From Fidelibacterota bacterium (GTDB lineage: Bacteria > Fidelibacterota > UBA2242 > JAFGTP01), in the NCBI GenBank assembly GCA_016934035.1, contig JAFGTP010000040.1, forward strand, positions 231,470 through 295,469: DNA of 64,000 nt, given 5' to 3'. The notes beneath the pieces were generated by a model. That model searched no databases. It worked only from the letters and a program-made list of their open reading frames with translations, and was not told the DNA's origin. Within the stretch, counting starts at the first letter, position 1; each line of letters starts with the position of its first letter. This document shows, in pieces, positions 1-9,081 of the stretch. The position numbers were made by a program, and so were the translations under genes.

Positions 1-2
1 AT

Positions 3-338
3 GAAGAGGCAATTGCAAAAATGGGGAAAAAAATGTTGGCTCTGATGGGATACAAGGTGACATCAGTCTCTGACAGCTATGAAGCCCTCTCTCTGCTAAA
101 AAATAACATTGAGGATTTTGACCTGTTGATATCCGATCAAACCATGCCCGGATTGACAGGAGAAGAATTAGCCAAAGAAATATTGAGGGACCATCCGGAT
201 TTTCCAATCCTGCTCTGCTCCGGATTCAGTACCAAACTAGATGAAGCCAGGGCAAAGGAAATCGGTTGCCGCGGGTTTGTCCACAAACCCCTGACCATTG
301 AGGAATTATCAGAAAAAGTCCGGGATATATTAAGTTAA
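3..338 (+). CDS. Response regulator receiver domain, 5'-truncated by the window edge
   Basis: This is the C-terminal end of a protein that begins upstream of the window. The reading frame is open to the left edge and starts with the second half of the acidic pocket (EE of a DDEE motif). The phosphoacceptor Asp lies in LLISDQTMPG, the Ser/Thr switch in LLCSGFS and the conserved Lys in HKPLT, so all receiver landmarks except the first Asp are visible. The domain ends at the stop codon with no output domain, which fits either a stand-alone receiver or the C-terminal receiver of a hybrid histidine kinase. The start of the next, convergent gene overlaps this stop codon. The ATG at 21 is internal to the domain and is not the true start. 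Confidence 0.85.
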   Translation, partial: EEAIAKMGKKMLALMGYKVTSVSDSYEALSLLKNNIEDFDLLISDQTMPGLTGEELAKEILRDHPDFPILLCSGFSTKLDEARAKEIGCRGFVHKPLTIEELSEKVRDILS

Positions 339-457
339 TATTCCATTGAATATAAACTGGCAATGATGATTAATATAATCAGTATGACAAGAATCCCAAA
401 AAACAGGTACCGCAGAATTTTATTCCTTTGGGTGTCAACAATGGGAATATAGGTCAT
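335..457 (-). CDS. Small single-pass membrane protein (40 aa)
   Basis: A 40-residue frame begins with ATG at 457 and reads MTYIPIVDTQRNKILRYL followed by about 16 uninterrupted hydrophobic residues (FFGILVILIILIIIA) and a short SLYSMEY tail. The short basic N-terminus followed by one helix is typical of a bitopic micro-membrane protein. It lies 17 nt after the stop of the membrane protein at 475-987 on the same strand and probably closes that operon. Its stop overlaps the stop of the convergent receiver gene by 4 nt. The ribosome binding site is weak, so expression depends on coupling or read-through. No family was recognised. The coherent residue pattern is the only support. Confidence 0.5.
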   Translation of the reverse strand: MTYIPIVDTQRNKILRYLFFGILVILIILIIIASLYSMEY

Positions 458-474
458 TTTTCCGGGAAGCCTTT

Positions 475-987
475 TCAGGATTTAAAAAAATCAAGAATCA
501 AATAATGGAGATAGGATGTTTCTTCCTCACTGAGTCCGGCACCAAAGGTAAACAATTGCGTCCTTGTTTTGATTGTGATTCCCCCAGAGCCTAAAATTCG
601 GGTTAATTTTTTCAGCCAGGTCAATTTTGACAAGTCCGGATGATTGTATAATTCAATATTGCGATGATGGCTCATGTTTTTAAGGTCATTGGTATTATGA
701 ACAATATCAATAATTTCACTCACGGGAACTTGCAACAGAATTTTTTTTCGTATACCGCCTTTTTCGATCAGGATTTCATGGCTGGAAAAGGTGGCAATAA
801 ATTTATTTTTTTTACTTTTAATAAAAGAAATCAAACCGGAAATCAAGGGAATAAGGATGAAAAATAAAAGAATAAATCCGATAAATATGAAGGAAACAGG
901 CTTTGGTGTATTGGTATTTTTAAAAAAGGGTAGAAGATATCTTGCCATAAACATAAAAAAGACAGCAGGAATTAAAAAATTGAACAA
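475..987 (-). CDS. Two-TM membrane protein with a C-terminal PH-like domain
   Basis: This 170-aa protein was not assigned to a named family. Residues about 3-20 and 32-55 form two membrane helices separated by a short polar turn. They are followed by a soluble part of about 110 residues in which the ILIEKGG, IRKKILLQVP and GGITIKTRTQLFTFGAG segments alternate hydrophobic and polar residues, as in the beta strands of bacterial PH-like (YcxB/YdbT-type) domains. It starts 5 nt after the stop of the gene at 993-1685, so the two are co-transcribed. The upstream protein has the same layout (two helices, then a strand-rich domain), which suggests related partners at the membrane. The fold is inferred from pattern only. 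Confidence 0.6.
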   Translation of the reverse strand: MFNFLIPAVFFMFMARYLLPFFKNTNTPKPVSFIFIGFILLFFILIPLISGLISFIKSKKNKFIATFSSHEILIEKGGIRKKILLQVPVSEIIDIVHNTNDLKNMSHHRNIELYNHPDLSKLTWLKKLTRILGSGGITIKTRTQLFTFGAGLSEEETSYLHYLILDFFKS

Positions 988-992
988 AGTAA

Positions 993-1685
993 TCAGTTTT
1001 TGTCTGGCTTCAGGATGGTGATTCGCAGTAAATGAGGGGCCCTTTCCACGTGGCTGTTCATCGGTTCAGGTTTTAAAGGACCTGAATGTTGGAGAGGGTT
1101 TACTTTTATTTTTTCTGTAAAGCTATAATCCGGGTTCTTGGGCTGAAGAGTTTCAACAGGATTTGTGGTATGGTCTTCAAGATAATAATTTAAAAACTTT
1201 GACAAAAAAATGGCATGTTCCCGTGCCACAGCATAGAAACCGGAACTATATATTTGCAGATCTTTTCCGGGACTGGATTTTTTTAGTGAAAGGGTGTAGG
1301 TGTCCGCTGAATCGGAATCACCCGGGACCAGCCGGAAAATCAATTTGTTGTATCCGTAAAGGGGATAGGAGATTTTTTTGACCGGAAAGATGAAAAATAT
1401 TTTTTTTATGATGGTCCCGCTGCTTCGGTTGATAATATATCCTGACCTGCCAAACATCAATCCGCCACCCACACTGGAAAAAACCAGGCCCATTCCGAAA
1501 ATGACCAGATAATGCCACGAGACAATTTCATCAGCATTTTGAAAGGGAATAATTTTCAAGCCCGACAAAAGCATAAAAATTCCTGCAATGAAAAAGGGCA
1601 GTCCGAAAATCGCCAGACAGCCTTTTTTGGGAAAAATTTCCAGTCTGTCCGGGTCAGAAAGGTGAAAATCTGCGGGTAGTTTCAT
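993..1685 (-). CDS. Two-TM membrane protein of unknown function
   Basis: This is a 230-aa protein with a soluble N-terminus (about 25 residues), two hydrophobic helices around residues 25-47 and 60-78, and a cytoplasmic or periplasmic strand-rich domain beginning YIINRSSGTIIKKIFFIFP. The hydrophobic pair plus a domain describing a resting-versus-scaled value resembles DUF3592-like or PH-like bacterial membrane proteins, but no diagnostic motif is visible. It is the first gene of a minus-strand group of three (1685 to 335). The roughly 45 C-terminal residues are Pro-rich and look disordered. Function unknown. Confidence 0.6.
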   Translation of the reverse strand: MKLPADFHLSDPDRLEIFPKKGCLAIFGLPFFIAGIFMLLSGLKIIPFQNADEIVSWHYLVIFGMGLVFSSVGGGLMFGRSGYIINRSSGTIIKKIFFIFPVKKISYPLYGYNKLIFRLVPGDSDSADTYTLSLKKSSPGKDLQIYSSGFYAVAREHAIFLSKFLNYYLEDHTTNPVETLQPKNPDYSFTEKIKVNPLQHSGPLKPEPMNSHVERAPHLLRITILKPDKN

Positions 1686-1987
1686 ATTATGGCTTCCTTG
1701 GCAATAAAGCGTTAATTTTTAAATAGAAATTAAGGTCTGTAAATTCAAATGCCAAATTTGAATTTTGTTTGGTATTTGTGAACTTGTGATGAAAATCTAA
1801 TGAGTCTGAAATTCAATTGTCTAACCTGAATGTTTTTACTGATATGGATTTTCCAGGCGATCAGAATTGCACAGGCTTCATTGACCGAGGCAATCTGTAA
1901 CGCTGGTTCTTCAATTAAACAAATTATCACCTTGCAATTCCTTTTTGTTTTGAATAATATCCTAAAGTAATTCTGAGGAGGATTTTC
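1686..1987. other. Divergent intergenic region, 302 nt
   Basis: AT-rich spacer between the minus-strand membrane gene (start 1685) and the plus-strand mannosidase (start 1988). It must carry both promoters, but no convincing -35/-10 pair stands out. A minus-strand frame at 1745-1996 has no ribosome binding site and no recognisable protein pattern and was not called. Confidence 0.5.
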
Positions 1988-3382
1988 ATGAGACAAATTG
2001 TATTTTTATTTTTGATGGTTCTAATGGTCAGTAATTGTCAAAAAAAGGAGAAAACCGGGACGCTGCAACAACCTCAGGACATGGCCCGGGAGGTTGTAGA
2101 AGAAACTTTTCGAACCTGGCAATCCTACAGACAATATGCCTGGGGCCATGATGTACTGCGGCCGTTGACAAAATCTTACCAGGATTGGTACGCTGAACCT
2201 TTGTATATATCACCTATCGATGCCTACAGTACCCTCCATTTGATGGGATTAACAGAAGAAACCCGCCGGATTGAAAAATATGTCGTGGATTCCCTGGATT
2301 TCGATAAGGATATTGATGCGAAAATATTTGAAGTTAATATTCGGATTCTGGGAGGATTACTGGCAATGTATGAACACTCCAGGAATGAACAGGTGCTGGA
2401 TAAGGCCCGGAATTTTGCCAATCGTATGTTGCCTGCTTTTGACACCAAAACCGGCATTCCCAAATACTGGGTCAATCTGAAAACCGGAAAAGCCCGGGGG
2501 GATACCGTCAATGTTGCTGAAGCCGGAACCTATACTTTTGAAATGGGATTATTAAGCTATTATACCAAAGATGCAAAATATTACCAGGCCGCCAAGAGAG
2601 CAACTTTAGCCATTTATAAGCGTTATTCCGGCCTGGGACTGCCCGGAGATGTCATAGATGTGGAATCTGGTGAATGGGTCTCCTCCAGCAGTCATATTTG
2701 CGCCGGTGTTGATTCATACTATGAGTATCTGTACAAGAGTTTTCTCATGTTTGGTGATCCGGACCTGGGGCAAATCTGGGAAAAGAGCGTGGCTAAAATC
2801 CATCAGTATATCGCTGAAGAACATGATGGAAAACTCTGGTATGGCAGAGTGGATATGCACACGGGAAAACATATCAGCGCCAGTATCACGCTTTATGATG
2901 CTTTTTTTCCGGCTATTCTGGCTCTTTCCGGTGATATTGACCGGGCAAAAAGACTGCAGGAAACCTGGAACTGGCTATGGAACAGCTTTGGACTGGAACC
3001 CATGGTTTATAATTATAAAACCGGTCAGCCGACCTATCCGGCCTATGATTTAAACCCTGAAATCATTGAATCAGCTTATTATCTTTACCATCTGACCGGA
3101 GATAAAAAATATTTAAAAATGAATATAAAATTTTGGGAAGATATTAAAAAATATTGTAAAACTGATGGCGGTTTTGCATCCATTGAAGATGTGAGGACAA
3201 TGAAACAAAAAGACTACATGCCAACCTTTTTCTTTGCTGAAACGCTGAAATATCTTTATCTGACGTTCACACATGATCAGGGGAAATTTGATTTTGACGA
3301 TCATTTATTTAATACTGAGGCCCACCATTTTAAAAAAAGCAATTTCGATTACCCTGAAGCCAAAATCAGATTGGGGTATTGA
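1988..3382 (+). CDS. GH47-family alpha-mannosidase lipoprotein
   Basis: Predicted class I (inverting) alpha-1,2-mannosidase of glycoside hydrolase family 47, an (alpha/alpha)7 barrel enzyme known from eukaryotic N-glycan trimming and found in some bacteria. The 464-aa protein shows the family signatures in order: IFEVNIRILGGLLAMY (E115), NVAEAGTYTFEM, GVDSYYEYLYK (D242), LNPEIIESAYYLYHLTGD (E358) and FNTEAHHF (T443). By recall these match the three catalytic acids and the Ca2+-binding Thr of human and yeast ER mannosidase I. The N-terminus is a short signal with Cys17 in a relaxed VSNC lipobox, so it is probably a surface or periplasmic lipoprotein. The start is supported by GAGGAGG 7-13 nt upstream. 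The next lipoprotein begins 1 nt after the stop, so the two are co-transcribed. Confidence 0.88.
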   Translation: MRQIVFLFLMVLMVSNCQKKEKTGTLQQPQDMAREVVEETFRTWQSYRQYAWGHDVLRPLTKSYQDWYAEPLYISPIDAYSTLHLMGLTEETRRIEKYVVDSLDFDKDIDAKIFEVNIRILGGLLAMYEHSRNEQVLDKARNFANRMLPAFDTKTGIPKYWVNLKTGKARGDTVNVAEAGTYTFEMGLLSYYTKDAKYYQAAKRATLAIYKRYSGLGLPGDVIDVESGEWVSSSSHICAGVDSYYEYLYKSFLMFGDPDLGQIWEKSVAKIHQYIAEEHDGKLWYGRVDMHTGKHISASITLYDAFFPAILALSGDIDRAKRLQETWNWLWNSFGLEPMVYNYKTGQPTYPAYDLNPEIIESAYYLYHLTGDKKYLKMNIKFWEDIKKYCKTDGGFASIEDVRTMKQKDYMPTFFFAETLKYLYLTFTHDQGKFDFDDHLFNTEAHHFKKSNFDYPEAKIRLGY

Positions 3383-3383
3383 T

Positions 3384-3827
3384 ATGAGAAGTTTTTTAAT
3401 TTTTTGTTTATTGTTTGCCTGGGGATGCCGGAATATTGAAAAAGGAGAAAACATGGAAACATGGAAATATGAAATAATGGATGTAGAACAGGCCTTTTGC
3501 GATATGGCGAAGAGTGAAGGGATACCCCGGGCCTTTATTCATTTTGCTGCAGAGGATGCAGTGGTAATGAGGGAAGAAAAACTGTTCACCGGAAAAACTG
3601 CTATTGCAGATTTGTACAACCGGAATAAAGAAAAATACAGCAATGTGACATTAACCTGGAAACCGGATTTCATTGATGTAGCAGCCTCAGGCGATCTTGC
3701 CTACACCTATGGCCGATATACATTTACTTCTGTCGATTCTGCCGGTTGCGAAAGTTCGAGTGAAGGAATATTTCATACCATCTGGAAGCGCCAGGTTGAT
3801 GGAAGTTGGCGGTTTGTCTGGGACTGA
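3384..3827 (+). CDS. SnoaL/DUF4440-like (NTF2 fold) lipoprotein
   Basis: This 147-aa protein starts at the ATG one base after the mannosidase stop. The frame extends upstream, but those residues overlap the mannosidase and lack a signal. The N-terminus MRSFLIFCLLFAWGC is a lipoprotein signal (Cys15). The mature part reads IMDVEQAFCDMAKSEG, then FHFAAEDAVVMRE, GKTAIADLY, LTWKPDFIDVAASGDLAYTYGRYTFT and ends GSWRFVWD. This is the usual course of the DUF4440/SnoaL NTF2-like fold: a helix with DxxF, the G-x-x-AI step, then strands ending in K-x-x-G-x-W-R. Such domains often bind small hydrophobic ligands; no catalytic assignment is possible. Confidence 0.75.
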   Translation: MRSFLIFCLLFAWGCRNIEKGENMETWKYEIMDVEQAFCDMAKSEGIPRAFIHFAAEDAVVMREEKLFTGKTAIADLYNRNKEKYSNVTLTWKPDFIDVAASGDLAYTYGRYTFTSVDSAGCESSSEGIFHTIWKRQVDGSWRFVWD

Positions 3828-4109
3828 TAAGGTTGCTGTTATTTCGGTTTTTTCATTAATTGAAGATCAAACAGAGGAAAGAACCAAAAAATGTCAAACC
3901 CGGCACGGTACCCGGCAGGATTTTTAATAAACGTGTGCATCTAAGCTGCCCTGGGATTGCCTCAACTTAAAGTGTTCAAAACAGGGAAAAATCATCTTCA
4001 AAATGAAATTTCCTAATGGATAGTACGATTGGAAAAGGATAAACAAGTTGACATACTTTATGGTTCTTTTTTAAATTAAAATTTCTGTTAATAGTGGAGG
4101 TGAGGTTAT

Positions 4110-4589
4110 ATGAAAAAATATGCTATTGATATTAAATGGGGATTTATTTTCATTGCAGTGACCCTGCTTTGGATGGTTCTGGAACGGCTTTTGGGGTTCC
4201 ATGATCAGAACATTGAGTTACATACCATTGTGACAAATCTGTTTTTTTTTCCGGCTGTGGCCGTTTATGTCTTTGGAATAAGAGACAAAAAGAAAAATTT
4301 CTATCAGGATGAGATGACTTATTTCAGGGGATTTAAAACAGGCTTGATCATGACGCTTGTGGTTACTGTTTTTTCTCCTTTGACACAAATCCTTACTGTC
4401 GAAGTGATCACACCGCATTATTTTTCCAATATGATTAACTTTGTAGTTGAGTCCGGTAAAATGACCCAAATTCAGGCAGAACAGTATTTCAATCTAAAAA
4501 ATTATACTCTGCAAACTCTTGTATTTTCTCCTCTAATGGGTTTGGTAACGGCAGCTGTTGTGGCTGTTTTTTTTAAAGAAAAAAAATAG
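4110..4589 (+). CDS. DUF4199 membrane protein
   Basis: A 159-aa protein with four membrane helices (about residues 8-28, 40-57, 74-98 and 134-154). The course matches the Bacteroidota/FCB family DUF4199: a first helix followed by the LERLLGFHDQNIE loop, a short helix ending in a basic stretch (GIRDKKKN), then YFRGFKTGLIMTLVVTVFSPLTQ. The function of the family is unknown. A strong GGAGGTGAGG lies before the ATG. The downstream DUF1801 gene begins 9 nt after the stop, so this is probably the first gene of a four-gene run to 6615. Confidence 0.75.
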   Translation: MKKYAIDIKWGFIFIAVTLLWMVLERLLGFHDQNIELHTIVTNLFFFPAVAVYVFGIRDKKKNFYQDEMTYFRGFKTGLIMTLVVTVFSPLTQILTVEVITPHYFSNMINFVVESGKMTQIQAEQYFNLKNYTLQTLVFSPLMGLVTAAVVAVFFKEKK

Positions 4590-4598
4590 GATTTCAAG

Positions 4599-4970
4599 AT
4601 GGAAATTAAAACTCCTGAAGATTATCTGGCGGCCCAACCCGAAGAGTATCGAGAAAAATTAGAAGAATTGAGATCAATTGTAAAAAAAACGCTGCCGGAA
4701 TCAGAAGAACTCATCAGTTACCAAATTATCAGCTACAAATACATTTATATGCTGGTAGGCATTGGCGTGAAAAAAAATTATTGTAGTTTTTACACCATGA
4801 ACCCCAATCTGGTGAAGCGCTTTGAGCCTCGTTTAAAAGATATTAAATTTTCTGGCGGAACATTACATTTTCCCCTGGACCGACCCCTGCCCCATGATCT
4901 GATACGAGACCTGATTCATGCGCGAGAAAAAGAGAACCTGCTAAAAGCTGAACTGAACAGGAAAAAATGA
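4599..4970 (+). CDS. DUF1801 (YdhG-like) protein
   Basis: A 123-aa cytosolic protein. It has the DUF1801 pattern: TPEDYLAAQPEEYREKLEELRSIVKKTLPESEELISYQI at the N-terminus, then KNYCSFYTMNP, the SGGTLHFPLDRPLP strand-turn and a basic terminal helix. Family members include the Bacillus frataxin-like iron chaperone YdhG, but most are uncharacterised, so no function is claimed. The stop overlaps the start of the GNAT gene (ATGA), showing translational coupling. Confidence 0.75.
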   Translation: MEIKTPEDYLAAQPEEYREKLEELRSIVKKTLPESEELISYQIISYKYIYMLVGIGVKKNYCSFYTMNPNLVKRFEPRLKDIKFSGGTLHFPLDRPLPHDLIRDLIHAREKENLLKAELNRKK

Positions 4971-5461
4971 GGGATTTGAAACCATTGCAATTTGAGACAA
5001 TCCGGACAGTGGATGATAGGATCCTCAGGGAATTTTTTTATCTTGCCCTGTTTGTACCACCGGGAGAAGCCCCTTTGCCGAAATCCATTATCGACGAACC
5101 GGTTTTAGTTAAGTACATCGAAAATTTCGGGGAAAAGGAGGGGGATCTGGCAGTAACAGCGAAGGATAAAAAGATACTTGGCTTGGTTTGGGGAAGGAAA
5201 TTCAGGGCTGATAAGAAAGGCTGGGGATATGTGGACGACAAGACTCCGGAAATAGGAATTTCTGTGCTGCCGGATTACCGGAATATCGGGATCGGGACTG
5301 TTTTACTGAAGCAAATCTTTCAGGCCTATAGGGATATCGGTATCCAGGCAGTCTCTTTGTCAGTGGATAAAAGGAATCCTTCCCTTCGCTTATATGAACA
5401 GACAGGATTTAAAATTATCGGGGAAGAAGACAATGCTTTTATCGGGTTGAAACAATTATGA
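4967..5461 (+). CDS. GNAT-family N-acetyltransferase
   Basis: A 164-aa protein with the GNAT core in its C-terminal two-thirds: strand KKILGLVWGRKF, strand EIGISVLPDYRNIGIGTVLLKQI (the acetyl-CoA pyrophosphate loop R/Q-x-x-G-x-G/A appears as RNIGIGT, residues about 104-110), and NPSLRLYEQTGFKIIGEE at the end. The acceptor substrate cannot be deduced. It overlaps the preceding DUF1801 gene and the following hydrolase gene by 4 nt each, so all are translated from one mRNA. Confidence 0.85.
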   Translation: MRDLKPLQFETIRTVDDRILREFFYLALFVPPGEAPLPKSIIDEPVLVKYIENFGEKEGDLAVTAKDKKILGLVWGRKFRADKKGWGYVDDKTPEIGISVLPDYRNIGIGTVLLKQIFQAYRDIGIQAVSLSVDKRNPSLRLYEQTGFKIIGEEDNAFIGLKQL

Positions 5462-6615
5462 ATGCCCTCAAAGCCAGTCCCAAAGTCCCAACAGGCAAAG
5501 GATTTAATGTCAAAAAGCTGTCCATGGGTTTGAGTTGTTTTTTTAGCCTGGTTTTTTTATTGATGGCAATGATGATGTTTAATTACGGGCGTTATTTACA
5601 ATCATTTCCGATTTTAGGAATTTCTCTGATCTTTGTACCTGCTTTTCGAAATTTCCTCAGAAACAAATTTAAACAAAAAATTACCTGGCAAGTTTTTGCC
5701 CTAACCGGATTTTTGCTTTGGGGGGGCATGATGGCTACAGTATTACTCTTTCCAGCTGATTCTATCTATAAAAATGAAGATTTTCGTCAAGAACTCGATG
5801 ACCTTTACAATGATAAACTGGCAGAGTGGCCAACAGATTTTGAATCGGTTTATGTAAATACAAAATATGGAAGAATCCATGTCATCGTCAGTGGTCCGGA
5901 GGATGGTTTTCCGGTTTTGTTGTGTCATGCCTCAGCTTTTGGTGCCTGGTCTTGGAAATATAATGTCGGCGAACTGAATAAAAAATACCGCACTTACGCT
6001 GTGGACAATATCGGTGAAGGTGGTAAAAACCGAATGCTGGCGCCGTATTATATTCCGGTTAACGGGCTGGAAATAGCAGAACTTTATACGGATATAACAG
6101 AAAAACTGGGAGTGAAGAAATCCCATGTTATCGGTGCATCCATAGGTGGATATATTGCCACCTGTTATGCACTCCATGCACCTGAAAGAGTGGAAAAAAT
6201 GGTATTGCTGGGGGCCATGGGATACGGTTCGATTTTGCTCGGTACAATTACAATGACCCTGGCACAGGGATTTCCGCTTAATGCAATCCAGAAAGCAACC
6301 TTCCGCTGGGCCTATGGCGATGATGATGAGTTGGAACGTGCTTGTGGGCTTTGGTTTCGCAGGTATATGAAAGGTTTACTGCCGACACCGATTTCGCCGA
6401 AATCCTTTGTACCGGATCAATTGCGAAGTATTCGGTCTGCCACCCTTGCCTATTTTGGGACTGAAGACAGGATGATTGGTGATAAGTGTGCCGCTAAAAA
6501 ACTGGCTGAAAATATTCCGATCATTGATATAAAAATTGTCAATGCCGGGCATATGATGGGAATCGAAATCGCCGATGAAGTAAACCGGAATATAATGGAA
6601 TTTTTTATAAAGTAA
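5458..6615 (+). CDS. Membrane-anchored alpha/beta hydrolase
   Basis: A 385-aa protein with three hydrophobic helices in the first 100 residues (about 22-42, 50-65 and 78-98), followed by an alpha/beta-hydrolase domain. The oxyanion region is LLCHASAFGAWSW, the nucleophile elbow is GASIGG with Ser228, the acid lies in FGTEDRMIGD and the catalytic His in NAGHMMGIE, so the triad is complete. The AVDNIGEGGKNR segment is typical of lipase/esterase-like members (MhpC-type). The substrate is unknown. The membrane segment suggests a lipid-related or membrane-facing substrate (inference). It is the last gene of the coupled run starting at 4110. Confidence 0.82.
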   Translation: MNALKASPKVPTGKGFNVKKLSMGLSCFFSLVFLLMAMMMFNYGRYLQSFPILGISLIFVPAFRNFLRNKFKQKITWQVFALTGFLLWGGMMATVLLFPADSIYKNEDFRQELDDLYNDKLAEWPTDFESVYVNTKYGRIHVIVSGPEDGFPVLLCHASAFGAWSWKYNVGELNKKYRTYAVDNIGEGGKNRMLAPYYIPVNGLEIAELYTDITEKLGVKKSHVIGASIGGYIATCYALHAPERVEKMVLLGAMGYGSILLGTITMTLAQGFPLNAIQKATFRWAYGDDDELERACGLWFRRYMKGLLPTPISPKSFVPDQLRSIRSATLAYFGTEDRMIGDKCAAKKLAENIPIIDIKIVNAGHMMGIEIADEVNRNIMEFFIK

Positions 6616-6677
6616 CCCTATGACATTGATATTGAAATTTTTTTATCTCGGTCTAAGGGCGTTTTTTTTGATGAACC

Positions 6678-8897
6678 TTATCGGAAAAACACGAAAATAC
6701 CACTGTTTTCATTGCCTTCATAATTGATTAACCGGGAACCATAGCTGCCCCAATCCTGAATGTGGGAAAATTGGGTAATATGGTTGACAATTGTTTCCCC
6801 TCTGACTATGAAGGCTGTCGCCCCGTAATAGTCCGGTTCAAGAGGTATTTTTTCAGCGTTGATTGAGATTGTTTCCTCAGCCTCATCATTTTCGACATAG
6901 GTCTTTAAATCATTCCAGGTAAAAAAGGCAACACTGTCCTGATTGGTGCTCAATGTCACGGTAATCGATCCCTCTCTTGTATAAGTATGTGGAGTATTTT
7001 TATATACATAATCAGCCCTAAAGCTATTACCATCAAAACTGCCTTCATTGAAATTATAAATTTCCAGGGTGTTGTCGACATCCCAGTTTTCACTATGACC
7101 ATTGGAATATTCCCGTACATAGTAGCAATGGCATTTGATTCGAACTTTGCAAGACGTAAAATCAGGTGGCGATGTATGCTGGATTTTCAGTTTCAAATCA
7201 ATGTGAGATTTCCCGTCATAAGGTGGTTCCCCAAAACTGTTTACGACAACTACTAAAAACTGACGCCAGTTATTATCATAAAAATCCTTTAAATCCGATA
7301 GGGTCACGGCTGCGTCTCCATTGATCTGTTCACCCAGAAAATGGAGTTTGCTGTTTTTGACCCCAAATACAATCACAGCAAGACCATTATCATTGACACC
7401 GTTACTTATGGCATCAATTAACAGGTTATCACCATGGGCCAGTTTCGAGTAATCGAGGTCAACCAGGAAAATTTTCGCAGAAAGATCATCATAGCCATCT
7501 AAATCAGAGGAGTAAAAAGTATGCTCTTCGTGCTGGTCATCATCAATTTTCCAGGTCCTGCAAATCACATCGGAATCCAGAAAAAAAGAATCATTCACTT
7601 GGTATACTTCTCCATCGACGTAATCATGGAAAAAACCAGGCCACCACTCGGCCAGCAATCGGTCTACAGTGCAGATTAATACTGTGGGCGCCGGGGTCCC
7701 GGTTCTGATCATTTCATAGGTTCTGGCAGGACCTTTTATTCCATAGGAAGGATCATCACTCAGGTATTTGATCACAGCTGACATGCCCCGGCTGTGTCTG
7801 TCAGGACCAAAATATTGATCCCGGGCACCGGTACAAAATCCCCTGAAGGGCATCATTTCATTATTTACAAAGCGCCTGGGTGCAGTAAAGGAAGCCGGGT
7901 CTGTAAAAAATTCCTCTGACCAATGATGAATGGCTGCTGCCAGCCAGTAATAATCCCTTTTCATTATAAACTTTTTAACACCGCCATAAAGACACAAAAA
8001 ATTTAAAACCAGTTCTTTTCCTATATCTTGTTTGAGGTAATCTATCTGGTTACTTAATAAACTGTTTTTATTGATAGTTAAGCAATAATTCATATCTTCC
8101 GAATCCAGGATACCGCTATAAACACCCTGAGCATGTGTAAACTGGTTGGACATTGCCTCGCTGGCCAGCACATTGACCTGTATCGGTAGTATATGATTAT
8201 AATTGTTCCAGGAAAATCCCAATTGGTCGGTCGCAATTTCACAACAACTTATCAGCAGCTGTTTTATTTGTGGTACATAGGATTGCATATCTTTCGGGTA
8301 ATTGATACTAAAATTATTATGCTCAATATTTGACTGATAATTTGTTACTCCGCAGAAGCGGACCTGATTCCCTGACAGTTTTTTCGGCAATCCCTGGGTA
8401 CGGGATAATTCATATTCACCATAATCCTGTGGTGGTATTTCGCAATTCAGAAAGCCGCTTGAGTCCGAAGCCTGGAAAAAGACATAATTTATCAGTGAAT
8501 CATCCTCAAACAGACACCAGTTTTGCGTCCCCATGACGATATAGGAGTCATCAGACAAGGTTTCCAAATATCTGATTGAAAGTCTCAATGATTTAAAAAA
8601 AGATGAAGGCAGTCCTTCGATGATGATTGAACGGGTAACGGGGTTTTCGCTAAAAATATCCTCCTCATCAGCAGTGACAGTCAACTTGACAGGTGAAGAG
8701 AATGTTCCTGCCGATATGGTTAATACAAGGTCATCGATTTCCAGAACACCGCCAGTCTCGTCAATAGTTACGGTTGCATCAGCTTTTGGATTTTTTTTGG
8801 AAGAAGCCGGATTGTCGTCACAAACCATGACTGATGTCATTATTAAAGATAGCAGCAATCCATTGAGGCAAAAGCTCTTATATCTAAAATGGTTCAT
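6678..8897 (-). CDS. Large unknown lipoprotein with an N-terminal ZU5-like domain
   Basis: A 739-aa exported protein with a signal ending MTSVMVCDDNP (probable lipid-modified Cys26). Residues about 40-80 (TVTIDETGGVLEIDDLVLTI, then SAGTFSSPVKLTV) resemble a ZU5-type beta domain: an axial Gly-Gly turn and the 'I-SAGTF' step seen in bacterial surface proteins. The middle contains several Trp/Tyr-rich, helix-forming stretches around residues 280-420 that recall peptidase-like or glycan-binding lipoproteins, but no HExxH or other catalytic motif is present. The C-terminal third is beta-rich. It is transcribed alone. Function unknown. Confidence 0.6.
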   Translation of the reverse strand: MNHFRYKSFCLNGLLLSLIMTSVMVCDDNPASSKKNPKADATVTIDETGGVLEIDDLVLTISAGTFSSPVKLTVTADEEDIFSENPVTRSIIIEGLPSSFFKSLRLSIRYLETLSDDSYIVMGTQNWCLFEDDSLINYVFFQASDSSGFLNCEIPPQDYGEYELSRTQGLPKKLSGNQVRFCGVTNYQSNIEHNNFSINYPKDMQSYVPQIKQLLISCCEIATDQLGFSWNNYNHILPIQVNVLASEAMSNQFTHAQGVYSGILDSEDMNYCLTINKNSLLSNQIDYLKQDIGKELVLNFLCLYGGVKKFIMKRDYYWLAAAIHHWSEEFFTDPASFTAPRRFVNNEMMPFRGFCTGARDQYFGPDRHSRGMSAVIKYLSDDPSYGIKGPARTYEMIRTGTPAPTVLICTVDRLLAEWWPGFFHDYVDGEVYQVNDSFFLDSDVICRTWKIDDDQHEEHTFYSSDLDGYDDLSAKIFLVDLDYSKLAHGDNLLIDAISNGVNDNGLAVIVFGVKNSKLHFLGEQINGDAAVTLSDLKDFYDNNWRQFLVVVVNSFGEPPYDGKSHIDLKLKIQHTSPPDFTSCKVRIKCHCYYVREYSNGHSENWDVDNTLEIYNFNEGSFDGNSFRADYVYKNTPHTYTREGSITVTLSTNQDSVAFFTWNDLKTYVENDEAEETISINAEKIPLEPDYYGATAFIVRGETIVNHITQFSHIQDWGSYGSRLINYEGNENSGIFVFFR

Positions 8898-9081
8898 GAT
8901 ATTCCTTTTCTTTGTTTCATAATTGTAAATAGTTGATGGGTCTCAAAAAAACAGATAATGTATTTGATCTTCTTATACTTAAGTTTTTTTAAAAAAAAGT
9001 TAAATATGTTTATTAAAATATTAAAAATGATTGAATATTTCAATTTATTTGAGATTTGTGGTTGAGGATAATTTGTAAAAT

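Noticed and set aside
1745..1996. Minus-strand 83-codon frame
   Set aside because: No ribosome binding site, no recognisable pattern, and overlap with the mannosidase start; treated as chance.
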